Source of the DNA: JBAZOO01 sp041648735
GTDB lineage: Bacteria > Verrucomicrobiota > Lentisphaeria > Oligosphaerales > CAITYL01
DNA length: 64,000 bases
Assembly (NCBI GenBank): GCA_041648735.1
Contig: JBAZOO010000015.1
Location: 22,814 to 86,813, forward strand
Reading direction: 5' to 3'
The translations under genes were made by a program, and so were the position numbers. Positions 9,453-18,102 of this stretch are shown piece after piece; position 1 is the stretch's first letter; each line of letters begins with the position of its first letter. A model generated the notes under the pieces. The model had not been told where the DNA came from. It ran no database searches and saw nothing but the letters and a program-made list of their open reading frames with translations.

Positions 9453-10126
9453 AAATCATCCTCCGCCTCTCCCTGGCGCTCGTCCTCTGCTCGGTGCTCG
9501 CCGCCGCCATCCTCGCCAGCGTCGCCCGCCTGACCCAAGACGCCCGCGCCCAGGCCGCCAAGGCCGTGAAAATGACCGCCATCGGCGGTGTCCTGCCACC
9601 CTACGACGACCTCCAGGAAGCCGGCAACCTCGAAACCGCCGACGGCCGCCAGGCCACCTTCTACCGGGCGCTCCAGGCCGGCCGCCTGGTCGGCATCGCC
9701 GCCGAGACCGCCTCGGCCAAGGGCTATGGCGGCCAGGTCACGCTGCTGGTCGGCTTCAACCCCGACCGCACCGTCCGCGCCGTGGTCACCGTCGCCCACA
9801 ACGAAACCCCGGGCCTCGGCTCGGCCGTGCTCGAACGCACCGCCAGCCGCACCCTCGCCGACGTGCTCCGCCGCACCCCGCCACCCGCCGGCCTCCCCGC
9901 CAACCGCTACCTGGACCAGTTCACCGGCCAAACCCTCGCCACCACCCCCGACGCCTGGCGCGTCCGCCAGGACGACGGCACCCTCGACGCCGTCTCCGGC
10001 GCCACCGTCTCCAGCCGCGCCGCCGCCGACGCCGTCCAGGCCCTCGCCCGCATCCTCGCCCAGCACCAGGACACCCTCTTCGCCCCGCCCCCCGCCGGAA
10101 CCGCCGCCGCCCAAGGAAGGGATTGA
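9449..10126 (+). CDS. rnfG: Electron transport complex subunit RnfG
   Basis: 225-residue subunit with one N-terminal membrane helix (LRLSLALVLCSVLAAAILA) and a periplasmic FMN-binding domain. The signature DAVSGATVSSRA near residues 178-188 carries the threonine that receives FMN through a phosphoester bond in RnfG/NqrC. ETPGLGSAVLE is also conserved. The start codon overlaps the rnfD stop. Confidence 0.95.
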   Translation: MKIILRLSLALVLCSVLAAAILASVARLTQDARAQAAKAVKMTAIGGVLPPYDDLQEAGNLETADGRQATFYRALQAGRLVGIAAETASAKGYGGQVTLLVGFNPDRTVRAVVTVAHNETPGLGSAVLERTASRTLADVLRRTPPPAGLPANRYLDQFTGQTLATTPDAWRVRQDDGTLDAVSGATVSSRAAADAVQALARILAQHQDTLFAPPPAGTAAAQGRD

Positions 10127-10129
10127 GCC

Positions 10130-10804
10130 ATGAAACTGCTGCCAGAGTTCCTCAAGGGGCTGTGGGAGGAGAACCCGACCTTCGTCCTGGTGCTCGGGAT
10201 GTGCCCCACCCTCGCCGTCTCCACCAGCGTCCAGAACGCCCTGGGCATGGGGCTGGCGACCACCTTCGTCCTGGCCGGCAGCAACGCCGCCATCGCCCTG
10301 GTGCGCAACTGGGTGCCCAAGGAGGTGCGCATCCCCTGCTACATCGTGGTCATCGCCGTGTTCGTGACGGTGGTGGACATGCTGATGAAGGCCTACGCGC
10401 CGGCGGAGCTGAACAAGGCCCTCGGCATCTTCATCCCGCTGATCGTGGTCAACTGCATCGTCATGGGGCGCGCCGAGGCGTTCGCCTCGAAGAACGGCGT
10501 GCTGCCATCGCTGGCGGACGGCCTCGGCATGGGCGTCGGCTTCACCCTCGCCCTGGCCGTGCTCGGCGGCATCCGCGAACTGCTCGGCGCCGGCAGCCTG
10601 CTCGGGATCAAGCTCTCCGCCGCCTGGCAGCAGGGCTTCCTCCTGGCCAAGCTCCCCCCCGGCGCCTTCATCACCCTCGGGCTGCTGCTCGGGCTGATGA
10701 ACTGGTACCAGGCCCGCAAGGCCGCCCGGCAAGGGCGCAGCTTCAAGCCACCCGAGACCATGAACTGCGCCCACTGCAAACTTTGCAGCTTCGGCCGCGG
10801 CTGA
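10130..10804 (+). CDS. rnfE: Electron transport complex subunit RnfE
   Basis: 224-residue integral membrane subunit of the RnfA/RnfE/NqrD family with about six hydrophobic helices. Conserved stretches are ENPTFVLVLGMCPTLAVS and NCIVMGRAEAFASKN. RnfE rather than RnfA is chosen because of the WEENPTFV start and its position after rnfG. GGAAGGG lies eight bases before the ATG. The C terminus ends MNCAHCKLCSFGRG, a three-cysteine tail I do not recognise as standard. rnfA and rnfB do not follow, unlike the common rnfCDGEAB order. Confidence 0.93.
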   Translation: MKLLPEFLKGLWEENPTFVLVLGMCPTLAVSTSVQNALGMGLATTFVLAGSNAAIALVRNWVPKEVRIPCYIVVIAVFVTVVDMLMKAYAPAELNKALGIFIPLIVVNCIVMGRAEAFASKNGVLPSLADGLGMGVGFTLALAVLGGIRELLGAGSLLGIKLSAAWQQGFLLAKLPPGAFITLGLLLGLMNWYQARKAARQGRSFKPPETMNCAHCKLCSFGRG

Positions 10805-10853
10805 GCCCGGCGCCCGCCCCGCCCCGCCCCGCCGCGCCGCCCCGGAACCGTCC

Positions 10854-12926
10854 ATGCACCTCAACCCCCAGCAGCAGGCCGTGATCAGCCACGGCGAGAC
10901 TCCGCTCCTCGTCATCGCCGGCGCCGGCACCGGCAAGACCACGGTCATGACCCACCGCGCCGCCGCCCTGGTCGCCCGTGGCCTCGACCCGCGCCGCCTC
11001 CTCCTCCTCACCTTCACTCGCAAGGCCGCCGAGGAACTCCGCACCCGCGCCGCCGCCCGCCTCGCCCTCCCGCCCGCGGACCTCCCCTGGTGCGGCACCT
11101 TCCATGCCATCGCCGCCCGGCTGCTCCGCCGCTTCGGCCGCACCCTCGGCGTCCCCCCAGCCTTCAGCATCCTCGACGAAACCGACGCCCGCGACCTGCT
11201 CGACCACGTCGCCAGCGAACTCTGCCCCAACCGCGGCAAGGACAACTTCCCCTCCAAGGGGCTGCTCAGGCGCCTGCATTCCTTCCAGGCCAACACCCAG
11301 CGCCCCCTCGCCGAGGTCGTCGAAGAACTCGCCCCCAGGTTCGCCAGCCAGCTCCCGCTCCTGGAACAGCTCTTCGCCGCCTACAACCAGCGCAAGCGCG
11401 CCGCCCAGGCCCTCGACTACGACGACCTGCTCCTGCGCTGGCTCGACCTCCTCCGCAACCCCACCCCCGACGCCGACTGCGCCCGCCTCTTCGACGCCGT
11501 CATGGTTGACGAATACCAGGACACCAACGCCGTCCAGTCCCAGATCCTCCGCGAACTCTGCCGCCACCAGCGCAACATCACCGTCGTCGGCGACGACGCC
11601 CAGGCCATCTACGCCTTCCGCGGCGCCACCGTCGAGAACATCCTCGGCTTCGAACGGCAGTTCCCCACCGTCATCCGCCTCCAGCTCGAGGAGAACTACC
11701 GCAGCACCCAGGAAATCCTCGACGCCGCCAACGCCCTCTGGGAAGAGGCCGAAACCGGCTTCAAGAAGGAACTGACCGCCGCCGCCGGCCCCGGCCGCCA
11801 GCCCCGCCTCGAACGCTGCCAGGACGAACTGGCCCAGGCCAGCCAGGCCATCGGCGAAATCCTCGAAAGCTGGCAGCGCGACCGCGTCCCCCTCCGCGAG
11901 ATGGCCGTCCTCTTCCGCGCCTCCCACCACTCCTTCCTCCTCGAATCGCTCCTGAAAAAATACCGCATCCCCTTCCGCAAGTTCGGCGGCCAGCGCTTCA
12001 TGGACGCCGCCCACGTCAAGGACACCCTCGCCTTCCTCCGCGTCCTCGAAAACCCCAAGGACGAACCGGCCTGGCGCCGCCTGCTCTGCCTCCTCCCCGG
12101 CATCGGTTCCGCCACCGCCGGCAAGCACGCCGCCACCCTCCTCGCCGGCGCCGCCCCCGCCGATTTCTTCGCCACCTGCAAGCTCCCCGCCAAGGCCCAG
12201 CCCTACCGCGCCGGACTCGCCGCCCTCTTCCACGCCCTCGCCAATCCCGAGCTGGCCCTGTCCCAACAGATCGGCCATGTGCTGGAGTTCTACGAGCCGC
12301 TCCTCCCCCTCCACTACGATTTCCCGGACTCCCGCGAGAAGGACCTCGAGGAACTGCCGCAAATGGCCAGCCAGTTCGCCGGCCGCCGCGAGTTCCTCGA
12401 CGAAGTCCTCACCGGCGACGACTCCGTCGTCCAGAACCCCGCCTTGGAGGCGGACGAGTACCTGACCCTCAGCACCATCCACTCCGCCAAGGGGCTCGAA
12501 TGGCGCCGGGTCTACCTCCTCCAGCTCGTCGAAGGCGCCCTCCCCGCCGGCCCCTCGCAGGAGGACGCCGCCAAGGTCGAGGAGGAACGCCGCCTGCTCT
12601 ACGTCGCCATGACCCGGGCCAAGGAGGAACTGGTGCTCTTCCAGCCGCTCAGCCGCCGCACCCGCGACGGCCAGGCCGAGCGCTGCCTGCCCAGCCGCTT
12701 CCTCACCTCCCGCGTCCTGGCAACCCTCCGCGGCGGCCTCCCCCCCGGCGGCAAACGCCCGCCACCCATCACCCACCATCACCACCCGCCGCCGCCACCA
12801 CCGGACGACGGCGAACTGCGCTACGAACCCGCCGACGACGACGACGCCACCTTCCGCCCGCCCGCCGCCGCCACCACCACCACCACCCGCCGCCGCGGCG
12901 GCGGCCGGGGCCACTCATTGCGCTGA
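10854..12926 (+). CDS. UvrD/PcrA/Rep-type superfamily 1 ATP-dependent DNA helicase
   Basis: 690-residue 3'-5' DNA helicase with the motifs in order: Walker A AGAGTGKT (about residues 22-29), motif Ia LLTFTRKAAEEL, motif II VDEYQDTN near residue 218, motif III GDDAQAIYAFRGA, motif IV ENYRSTQEIL, motif V LSTIHSAKGLEW and motif VI LLYVAMTRAKEEL. Such enzymes act in nucleotide-excision repair, replication restart and removal of RecA filaments. The last 50 residues are low-complexity (runs of His, Pro, Asp, Thr, Arg/Gly) and do not resemble the Tudor-like tail of PcrA. The gene ends converge with ftsK and overlap it by 12 bp. uvrD and pcrA cannot be separated here. Confidence 0.93.
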   Translation: MHLNPQQQAVISHGETPLLVIAGAGTGKTTVMTHRAAALVARGLDPRRLLLLTFTRKAAEELRTRAAARLALPPADLPWCGTFHAIAARLLRRFGRTLGVPPAFSILDETDARDLLDHVASELCPNRGKDNFPSKGLLRRLHSFQANTQRPLAEVVEELAPRFASQLPLLEQLFAAYNQRKRAAQALDYDDLLLRWLDLLRNPTPDADCARLFDAVMVDEYQDTNAVQSQILRELCRHQRNITVVGDDAQAIYAFRGATVENILGFERQFPTVIRLQLEENYRSTQEILDAANALWEEAETGFKKELTAAAGPGRQPRLERCQDELAQASQAIGEILESWQRDRVPLREMAVLFRASHHSFLLESLLKKYRIPFRKFGGQRFMDAAHVKDTLAFLRVLENPKDEPAWRRLLCLLPGIGSATAGKHAATLLAGAAPADFFATCKLPAKAQPYRAGLAALFHALANPELALSQQIGHVLEFYEPLLPLHYDFPDSREKDLEELPQMASQFAGRREFLDEVLTGDDSVVQNPALEADEYLTLSTIHSAKGLEWRRVYLLQLVEGALPAGPSQEDAAKVEEERRLLYVAMTRAKEELVLFQPLSRRTRDGQAERCLPSRFLTSRVLATLRGGLPPGGKRPPPITHHHHPPPPPPDDGELRYEPADDDDATFRPPAAATTTTTRRRGGGRGHSLR

Positions 12927-15041
12927 CGCCGGCCCGCCCGCCACCTCACCGTCCGGCTCCAGCAGGATCTCCCGCGGCACCGCCCCCACCTGCGGGCCGA
13001 CGACGCCGCGCCGCTCCAGCTCCTCCATGACCAGGGCGGCCCGGTTGTAGCCGATCCGCAGCCGGCGCTGGATGTAGCTGGTGGTCGCCCGGCGGTCGCG
13101 GCAAATGACCTCGACCGCCTGGCGGACCAGCGCCTCGTCCAACGCCCCGTCACCGCCACTGCCCGCCGCGCCGGCGCCGGCGCCGGCGCCATCACCCCCA
13201 AGCCCCGGCAACTCCTGCTGCCGCGGCTTCAGCACCTCCGCGACGAACCGGGGCGGGCGCTGGCGGCAGATCGCCAACAGCACCTCCTCGATCTCCGCGT
13301 CCTCGACCAGCGGCGCCTGGCAGCGCTCGACCCGGCCGCCGCCGGGCGGCTTGAAGAGCAGGTCGCCGCGCCCCAGCAGGCACTCCGCCCCCTTGCCATC
13401 CAGGACCACCCGCGAATCCGCCACCGCCGAAACCTGGAAGGCGATGCGCGTCGGATAGTTCGCCTTGATCACCCCGGTCAGCACGTCCACGCTCGGCCGC
13501 TGGGTCGCGACGACCGTGTGGATGCCGACGGCGCGCGAGAGCTGGGCGATCCGCGCCAGCGCCTTCTCCGTCTCCTCCCCCGCCTCGGACATCCGGATGT
13601 CGGCCAGCTCATCAATCACCACCACCAAAAACGGCAGCCGCGCCGGCAGCGGCCGCCCCGCCGCGTCCGCCTCGTCCGGCCGCGGCACCCGCTTGTTGAA
13701 CCCCTCCAGGTTGCGCGCCCCCGCCGCCGCCAGCATCTGGTAGCGCGCCTCCATCTCCCGGATCACCCACCCCAGCGCCACCGGCACCTGCCGGGGATCG
13801 TTGATCACCGGCGCCACCAGGTGCGGCACCTCCCGGTAGACCGCGAACTCGACCACCTTCGGATCCACCAGCAGCAATTGCAGCTCCTCGGGCGAAAAGC
13901 GGAACAGCAGCGCCAGCAGCATCGAGTTGACGCACACCGACTTGCCGGAACCAGTCGCGCCCGCCACCAGCAGATGCGGCGCCCGCGCCAGATCCAGGTA
14001 ACGGTTCCGCCCCCGGATGTCACGCCCGACGGGCACCGGCAGCACCGCCCGCGGATCGCGCCACTGCGGATCCTCCAGCAGCCCCCGCAGCCGCACCGCC
14101 GCCGCCACCCGGTTCGGCACTTCGACGCCGACAAAGCTCTGCCCCGGCACCGGCAGCAAGATCCGCAGGCTCTCCACCGCCAGCTCCATCGCCAAGTTCT
14201 TCTCGATCGCGCCGATCGCCTCCACCTTCACCCCCGGCGCCGGCTCCACCTCGTACAATGTCACCCGCGGCCCCGCCACCGCCCCCTTGACCTCCGCGTC
14301 GATCCGGAAATCGTCCAACGTCCGCTGGATCAGCTCCCGCCGCTCCGCCACCTCCGCCGGCGTGACGCCGCTGGCCAGGGCCGGATCCGGCCGCAACAGT
14401 TCCACGGACGGCCGCTCATACGCCGGCAACGCCAAATCCTCCCCCGCCGCCCCCGCCCATCTCACCGCCTGCTCCCCGGCCGCCGCCGCCGCCATTGCGG
14501 ACTCCGCAACGGCAACGGGCGCCGCCACCGCCGCCAGTTCTGCCGCCGGCGCAAAATCGTCCGCCCCGTCCTCCCCCCCGGCGGCCGGCGGCCGCGCGGC
14601 GGCCCGGGCCGACTCCGCCGCCAGCGCCAGCAGCGACTGCCCGCGCAACGCCGCCGACCGCGCCCGGCGGGCCGCCAACGCCGCTTCCTGCCCCTGCCGC
14701 CGCGCCTCGCGCCGCTGCTGGCGGGCGTGGAACCGCTGCTTGAGCCGCGTCGCCAAATCCGCCGCTGGCTCCACCGCCGGGCCGGACGGCGGCGCCGCCG
14801 CCGGCAACACCCCCTGCCCATTCCAGACCGCCACCAGCCAGCCAACGAAATCCGCCAGCGGATTCTCGATGCACACCCATTCCAGGAATTGGCCGGCCGC
14901 CTGCCAGCCCCGCCGCAGATCCTTCACGAACCCCCGGGTCAGGGCATAGCCCAGCCCGCCCGGCTCCGGCGGCGGCGACGCGGCCGGAACCTTGCTGAGA
15001 CGGCGAAACGGGGGCGGGGACGGACGGGGCTCTTCAGACAT
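12915..15041 (-). CDS. FtsK/SpoIIIE-type DNA translocase without a visible membrane domain
   Basis: 708-residue ATP-driven double-stranded-DNA pump. The alpha domain begins near residue 235 (DFRIDAEVKGAVAGPRVTLYEVEPAPG). The RecA-like motor has Walker A GATGSGKS near residue 360, LLLVDPKVVEF, and a Walker B VVVIDELADI. The C-terminal winged-helix gamma domain (YIQRRLRIGYNRAALVMEELE) recognises orienting DNA motifs in known FtsK. The start at 15041 (MSEEPRPSPPP) is the first ATG not preceded by implausible sequence. The N-terminal 230 residues are Ala/Arg/Pro-rich with no convincing transmembrane helix, whereas FtsK usually has four. It may be a soluble SftA-like paralogue; another full-length FtsK may exist elsewhere. 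Confidence 0.9.
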   Translation of the reverse strand: MSEEPRPSPPPFRRLSKVPAASPPPEPGGLGYALTRGFVKDLRRGWQAAGQFLEWVCIENPLADFVGWLVAVWNGQGVLPAAAPPSGPAVEPAADLATRLKQRFHARQQRREARRQGQEAALAARRARSAALRGQSLLALAAESARAAARPPAAGGEDGADDFAPAAELAAVAAPVAVAESAMAAAAAGEQAVRWAGAAGEDLALPAYERPSVELLRPDPALASGVTPAEVAERRELIQRTLDDFRIDAEVKGAVAGPRVTLYEVEPAPGVKVEAIGAIEKNLAMELAVESLRILLPVPGQSFVGVEVPNRVAAAVRLRGLLEDPQWRDPRAVLPVPVGRDIRGRNRYLDLARAPHLLVAGATGSGKSVCVNSMLLALLFRFSPEELQLLLVDPKVVEFAVYREVPHLVAPVINDPRQVPVALGWVIREMEARYQMLAAAGARNLEGFNKRVPRPDEADAAGRPLPARLPFLVVVIDELADIRMSEAGEETEKALARIAQLSRAVGIHTVVATQRPSVDVLTGVIKANYPTRIAFQVSAVADSRVVLDGKGAECLLGRGDLLFKPPGGGRVERCQAPLVEDAEIEEVLLAICRQRPPRFVAEVLKPRQQELPGLGGDGAGAGAGAAGSGGDGALDEALVRQAVEVICRDRRATTSYIQRRLRIGYNRAALVMEELERRGVVGPQVGAVPREILLEPDGEVAGGPASAQ

Positions 15042-15211
15042 GGCCCTGTAACCTAATCCCTCAACCACCCGCCGCCGCCGGCCACCTTTGCACCAGAACC
15101 GCCAGGGTCGCAGAGTTCTGGGGATGTGGTAGATTACTGCTTCACCTTTGACCATTTCCGCGGCGGCGCCGCCCATCCACACCACGCCACGCAAGTTCGG
15201 GAGTCCTGGCC

Positions 15212-15697
15212 ATGACCGAAATCACGACCTATGAAGGCAAGCTGACCGCGGAGGGGCTGAAGTTCGCCATCGTCTGCGCCCGCTTCAACGAGTTCTTCGT
15301 CGCCAAGCTGCTCGGCGGCGCCTTGGACTGCCTGGTGCGCCACGGGGCCGACCGCCAGGGGATCGAGGTCGCCTGGGTCCCCGGCTCCTACGAAATCCCG
15401 CCGGTCGCCCAGCGGCTGGCCCGCAGCGGCAAGTACGATGCCGTCATCGCCCTCGGCATGGTCATCCAGGGCTCCACCGCCCACGCCAACCTGGTCAATG
15501 CCGAGGTGGCCAAGGGGCTGGCCCAAGTCGCCATGCAGCAAGGGCTGCCGGTGATCTACGGCGTGGTCACCACCGAAAACCTGGAACAGGCCATCGAACG
15601 CAGCGGCACCAAGGCCGGCAACCGCGGCGCCACCGCCGCCGAGGCCGCCATCGAAATGGCCAACCTCATGCGCGTCCTCCCCACGGAGGCGACATGA
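15212..15697 (+). CDS. ribH: 6,7-dimethyl-8-ribityllumazine synthase
   Basis: 161 residues, the usual size. It condenses 5-amino-6-ribitylamino-uracil with dihydroxybutanone phosphate in riboflavin synthesis. Conserved features are ARFNEFFVAKLLGGALD near the N terminus, VPGSYEIPPVAQRLA, LGMVIQGSTAHANLV (with the catalytic histidine) and VTTENLEQAIERSGTKAGNRG. The stop overlaps the nusB start by ATGA, the widespread ribH-nusB pairing. No FMN-riboswitch-like leader could be recognised upstream. Confidence 0.97.
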   Translation: MTEITTYEGKLTAEGLKFAIVCARFNEFFVAKLLGGALDCLVRHGADRQGIEVAWVPGSYEIPPVAQRLARSGKYDAVIALGMVIQGSTAHANLVNAEVAKGLAQVAMQQGLPVIYGVVTTENLEQAIERSGTKAGNRGATAAEAAIEMANLMRVLPTEAT

Positions 15698-16182
15698 ACC
15701 CCGCCGGCGACGACCAACAGCAGCTCGCCTTCCTCCGCGCCCGCCGCGCCGCCCGCGTCTGCGCCATGCGCTGCCTCTACCAGCTCGACCAGGCCGGGAA
15801 GGCCGCCGCCGAACCGCAGGAGCTGGAACGCTTCTGGGAACAGGCGCAGGAACTGGCCGAAGAGCTCGGCCTCGCCACCCCCGCCGAGTTCGCCGCCGCC
15901 CGCGCCTACGGCAACGACCTCATCCGCATCGCCTGCAACCAGCGCGAAAGCCTCGACACCAAGATCGCCCTCGCCAGCCGCAACTGGACCCTCGACCGCA
16001 TGGGCAGCGTCGACCGCAACCTGCTCCGCGTCGCCGCCGCGGAAATGCTCTTCCTTCAGGACGCCACCCCCCCCCTCGCCGCCCTCGACGAGGCCATCGA
16101 ACTGGCCAAGGAATACGGCGACCGCCAGTCGGCCCGCTTCGTCAACGGCATCCTCGACGCCCTGCTCAAGGCGGCAACCTGA
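15694..16182 (+). CDS. nusB: Transcription antitermination factor NusB
   Basis: 162-residue helical RNA-binding protein that acts with NusE on boxA of rRNA operons. Typical stretches are RRAARVCAMRCLYQLDQ at the N terminus, NWTLDRMGSVDRNLLRVAAAE, and a C-terminal LAKEYGDRQSARFVNGILDAL. It is translationally coupled to ribH and followed 43 bp later by ftsY. Confidence 0.95.
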   Translation: MNPAGDDQQQLAFLRARRAARVCAMRCLYQLDQAGKAAAEPQELERFWEQAQELAEELGLATPAEFAAARAYGNDLIRIACNQRESLDTKIALASRNWTLDRMGSVDRNLLRVAAAEMLFLQDATPPLAALDEAIELAKEYGDRQSARFVNGILDALLKAAT

Positions 16183-16225
16183 CCCGGCGCCACCGCGCCC
16201 CGCGGCCGCGGACTCCGCAAACCCC

Positions 16226-17155
16226 ATGAAATCGCTCTTCAACATCTTCAAGCACGGCCTGCAGAAGACCGCCACCACCCTCAGCCGCGGCATCCAGGGC
16301 ATCTTCACCGGCAAGAAAAGCTGGAGCGCCGAGGACTTCGAGGAGCTGGAGGCGCTCCTGATCCAGGCCGACCTCGGCGTCCAGACCGCCAGCGAACTCT
16401 GCCGCGACCTGAAAAGCCGCTACGACCGCGGCCTGATCGCCACCGACCATGACCTGCGCCTGATCCTCGCCGAGGACATCCGCGCCATCCTCGAAGCGGC
16501 CGCCAACGGCAAGCCGATCGCCACCGCCGCCAGCGGCCCCACCGTCATCCTCCTCGTCGGCGTCAACGGCACCGGCAAGACCACCACCGCCGCCAAGCTC
16601 GCCCACCTCTGGCAGCAGGACGGCCGGAAGGTGATGCTGGCCGCCTGCGACACCTTCCGCGCCGCCGCCGTCGAACAGCTCATCCACTGGGGGCGGCGCG
16701 TCCATTGCCCGGTCGTCAGCGGCAAGCCCGGCGCCGACGCCGCCGCCGTAGCCTACGACGCCGTCACCCAGGCCCAGCAGCAGGGCATGGATTTCCTCCT
16801 GATCGACACCGCCGGCCGCCAGCACACCCGGAAGACACTGATGGACGAACTTGGCAAGATCGGCCGCACCCTCGGCAAGGCCCAGCCCGGCGCACCCCAC
16901 GAAGTCTGGCAGATCATCGACGCCTCCATCGGCTCCAACGCCATCTGCCAGGCCCGCGAGTTCAGCAAGACGACGCCGCTCACCGGCCTGGTGATCACCA
17001 AGCTCGACGGCACCGGCCGCGGCGGCAGCCTCGTGCCCATCTGCCGCGAACTCGCCGTCCCCGTCCGCTTCGCCGGCCTCGGCGAGCAGATGCACGACCT
17101 CCAGCCCTTCCGCGCCGACTTCTTCGCCCAGGCCCTCTTCGAAGCCAAGGAGTGA
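16226..17155 (+). CDS. ftsY: Signal recognition particle receptor FtsY
   Basis: 309-residue SRP GTPase that docks ribosome-SRP complexes at the membrane. It has the N domain (SAEDFEELEALLIQADLGV), G1 loop GVNGTGKTTT at about residues 112-121, G2/I-box ACDTFRAAAVEQL, G3 DTAGRQHT, G4 TKLDGTGRGG and the closing FAGLGEQMHDLQPF. The acidic A domain of the E. coli protein is missing, as in many bacteria. An amphipathic N terminus (MKSLFNIFKHGLQK) could bind membrane. TGATG overlaps the start of the next gene. Confidence 0.96.
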   Translation: MKSLFNIFKHGLQKTATTLSRGIQGIFTGKKSWSAEDFEELEALLIQADLGVQTASELCRDLKSRYDRGLIATDHDLRLILAEDIRAILEAAANGKPIATAASGPTVILLVGVNGTGKTTTAAKLAHLWQQDGRKVMLAACDTFRAAAVEQLIHWGRRVHCPVVSGKPGADAAAVAYDAVTQAQQQGMDFLLIDTAGRQHTRKTLMDELGKIGRTLGKAQPGAPHEVWQIIDASIGSNAICQAREFSKTTPLTGLVITKLDGTGRGGSLVPICRELAVPVRFAGLGEQMHDLQPFRADFFAQALFEAKE

Positions 17156-18027
17156 TGGCCACCATGCCGGCCGCCACCCCCACTCCCCCCTTCCCCTGCG
17201 ACCTCGAAATCAGCAGCCCCCAGAACCCCCGGGCCAAGCTCGCCGCCGCCCTCGCCGACCGCCGCGACCGCGACCGCGAACAGCTCTTCCCCATCGAAGG
17301 CTACCGCGCCCTCCGCCGGGCCCTCGACAACGGCTTCCCCCTCCGCGAACTCTTCGTCTGCCCCGAACTGTTCCAGGGCGAAAACGAGCCAGCCCTGATC
17401 ACCGAATGCCACCGGCGCGGCGCCAAGGTCTACCGGACCACCCCCGCGGTCTTCGCCAAGTTCGCCTACCGCGACCGCCCCGAGGGGCTGCTCGCCCTCG
17501 CGCCGCAGCGCCACCGCCGCCTCGCCGACCTCGAACTGCCGGCAAACCCGCTGCTCCTGGTCGCCGTCGCCATCGAGAAGCCGGGCAACCTCGGCACCAT
17601 CCTGCGCTCCGCCGACGCCACCGGCGTCCACGCCGTCATCCTCTGCGACCGCTGCACCGACCTCTACAACCCCAATGTCGTCCGCGCCAGCACCGGCACC
17701 CTCTTCAGCCTGCCCATCGCCGAGGCCGACACCGCCGAGACCCTCGCCTTCCTCCGCGCCCGCGGCATCCGCACCCTCGCCGCCACCCCCCACGCCACCC
17801 AACTCCACACCGCCGTGGACCTGCGCGGGCCGCTGGCCATCGTCGTCGGCTGCGAAATGCTCGGCCTCAGCGCGGACTGGCTCGCCGGCGCCGACCTCAA
17901 GGCGCGCATCCCCATGCTCGGCCAGGCAGACTCCCTCAACGTCGCCACCGCCACCACCATCCTGCTCTACGAGGCGCTGCGCCAGCGCGGCTGGGGCCGC
18001 CTCGACACCGCCCCCGCCAACGGCTGA
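17155..18027 (+). CDS. TrmH/SpoU-family RNA 2'-O-ribose methyltransferase
   Basis: 290-residue SPOUT enzyme. It has an N-terminal substrate-binding domain, then motif 1 (EKPGNLGTILRSADATG), motif 2 (IVVGCEMLGLS, where the usual GSEGxGLS is altered) and motif 3 (IPMLGQADSLNVATATTILLYE), which form the trefoil-knot SAM site. Likely target: rRNA or tRNA ribose. The start at 17155 overlaps the ftsY stop; ATG 17164 is an alternative. The exact target nucleotide cannot be inferred. Confidence 0.9.
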   Translation: MATMPAATPTPPFPCDLEISSPQNPRAKLAAALADRRDRDREQLFPIEGYRALRRALDNGFPLRELFVCPELFQGENEPALITECHRRGAKVYRTTPAVFAKFAYRDRPEGLLALAPQRHRRLADLELPANPLLLVAVAIEKPGNLGTILRSADATGVHAVILCDRCTDLYNPNVVRASTGTLFSLPIAEADTAETLAFLRARGIRTLAATPHATQLHTAVDLRGPLAIVVGCEMLGLSADWLAGADLKARIPMLGQADSLNVATATTILLYEALRQRGWGRLDTAPANG

Positions 18028-18102
18028 ATTCGTGAGATTTTGATTTGTGCGGATTTGGGGGAAATCCAGAATTCGGAAATCACTCGTGGTGGATGGCCCG
18101 GC

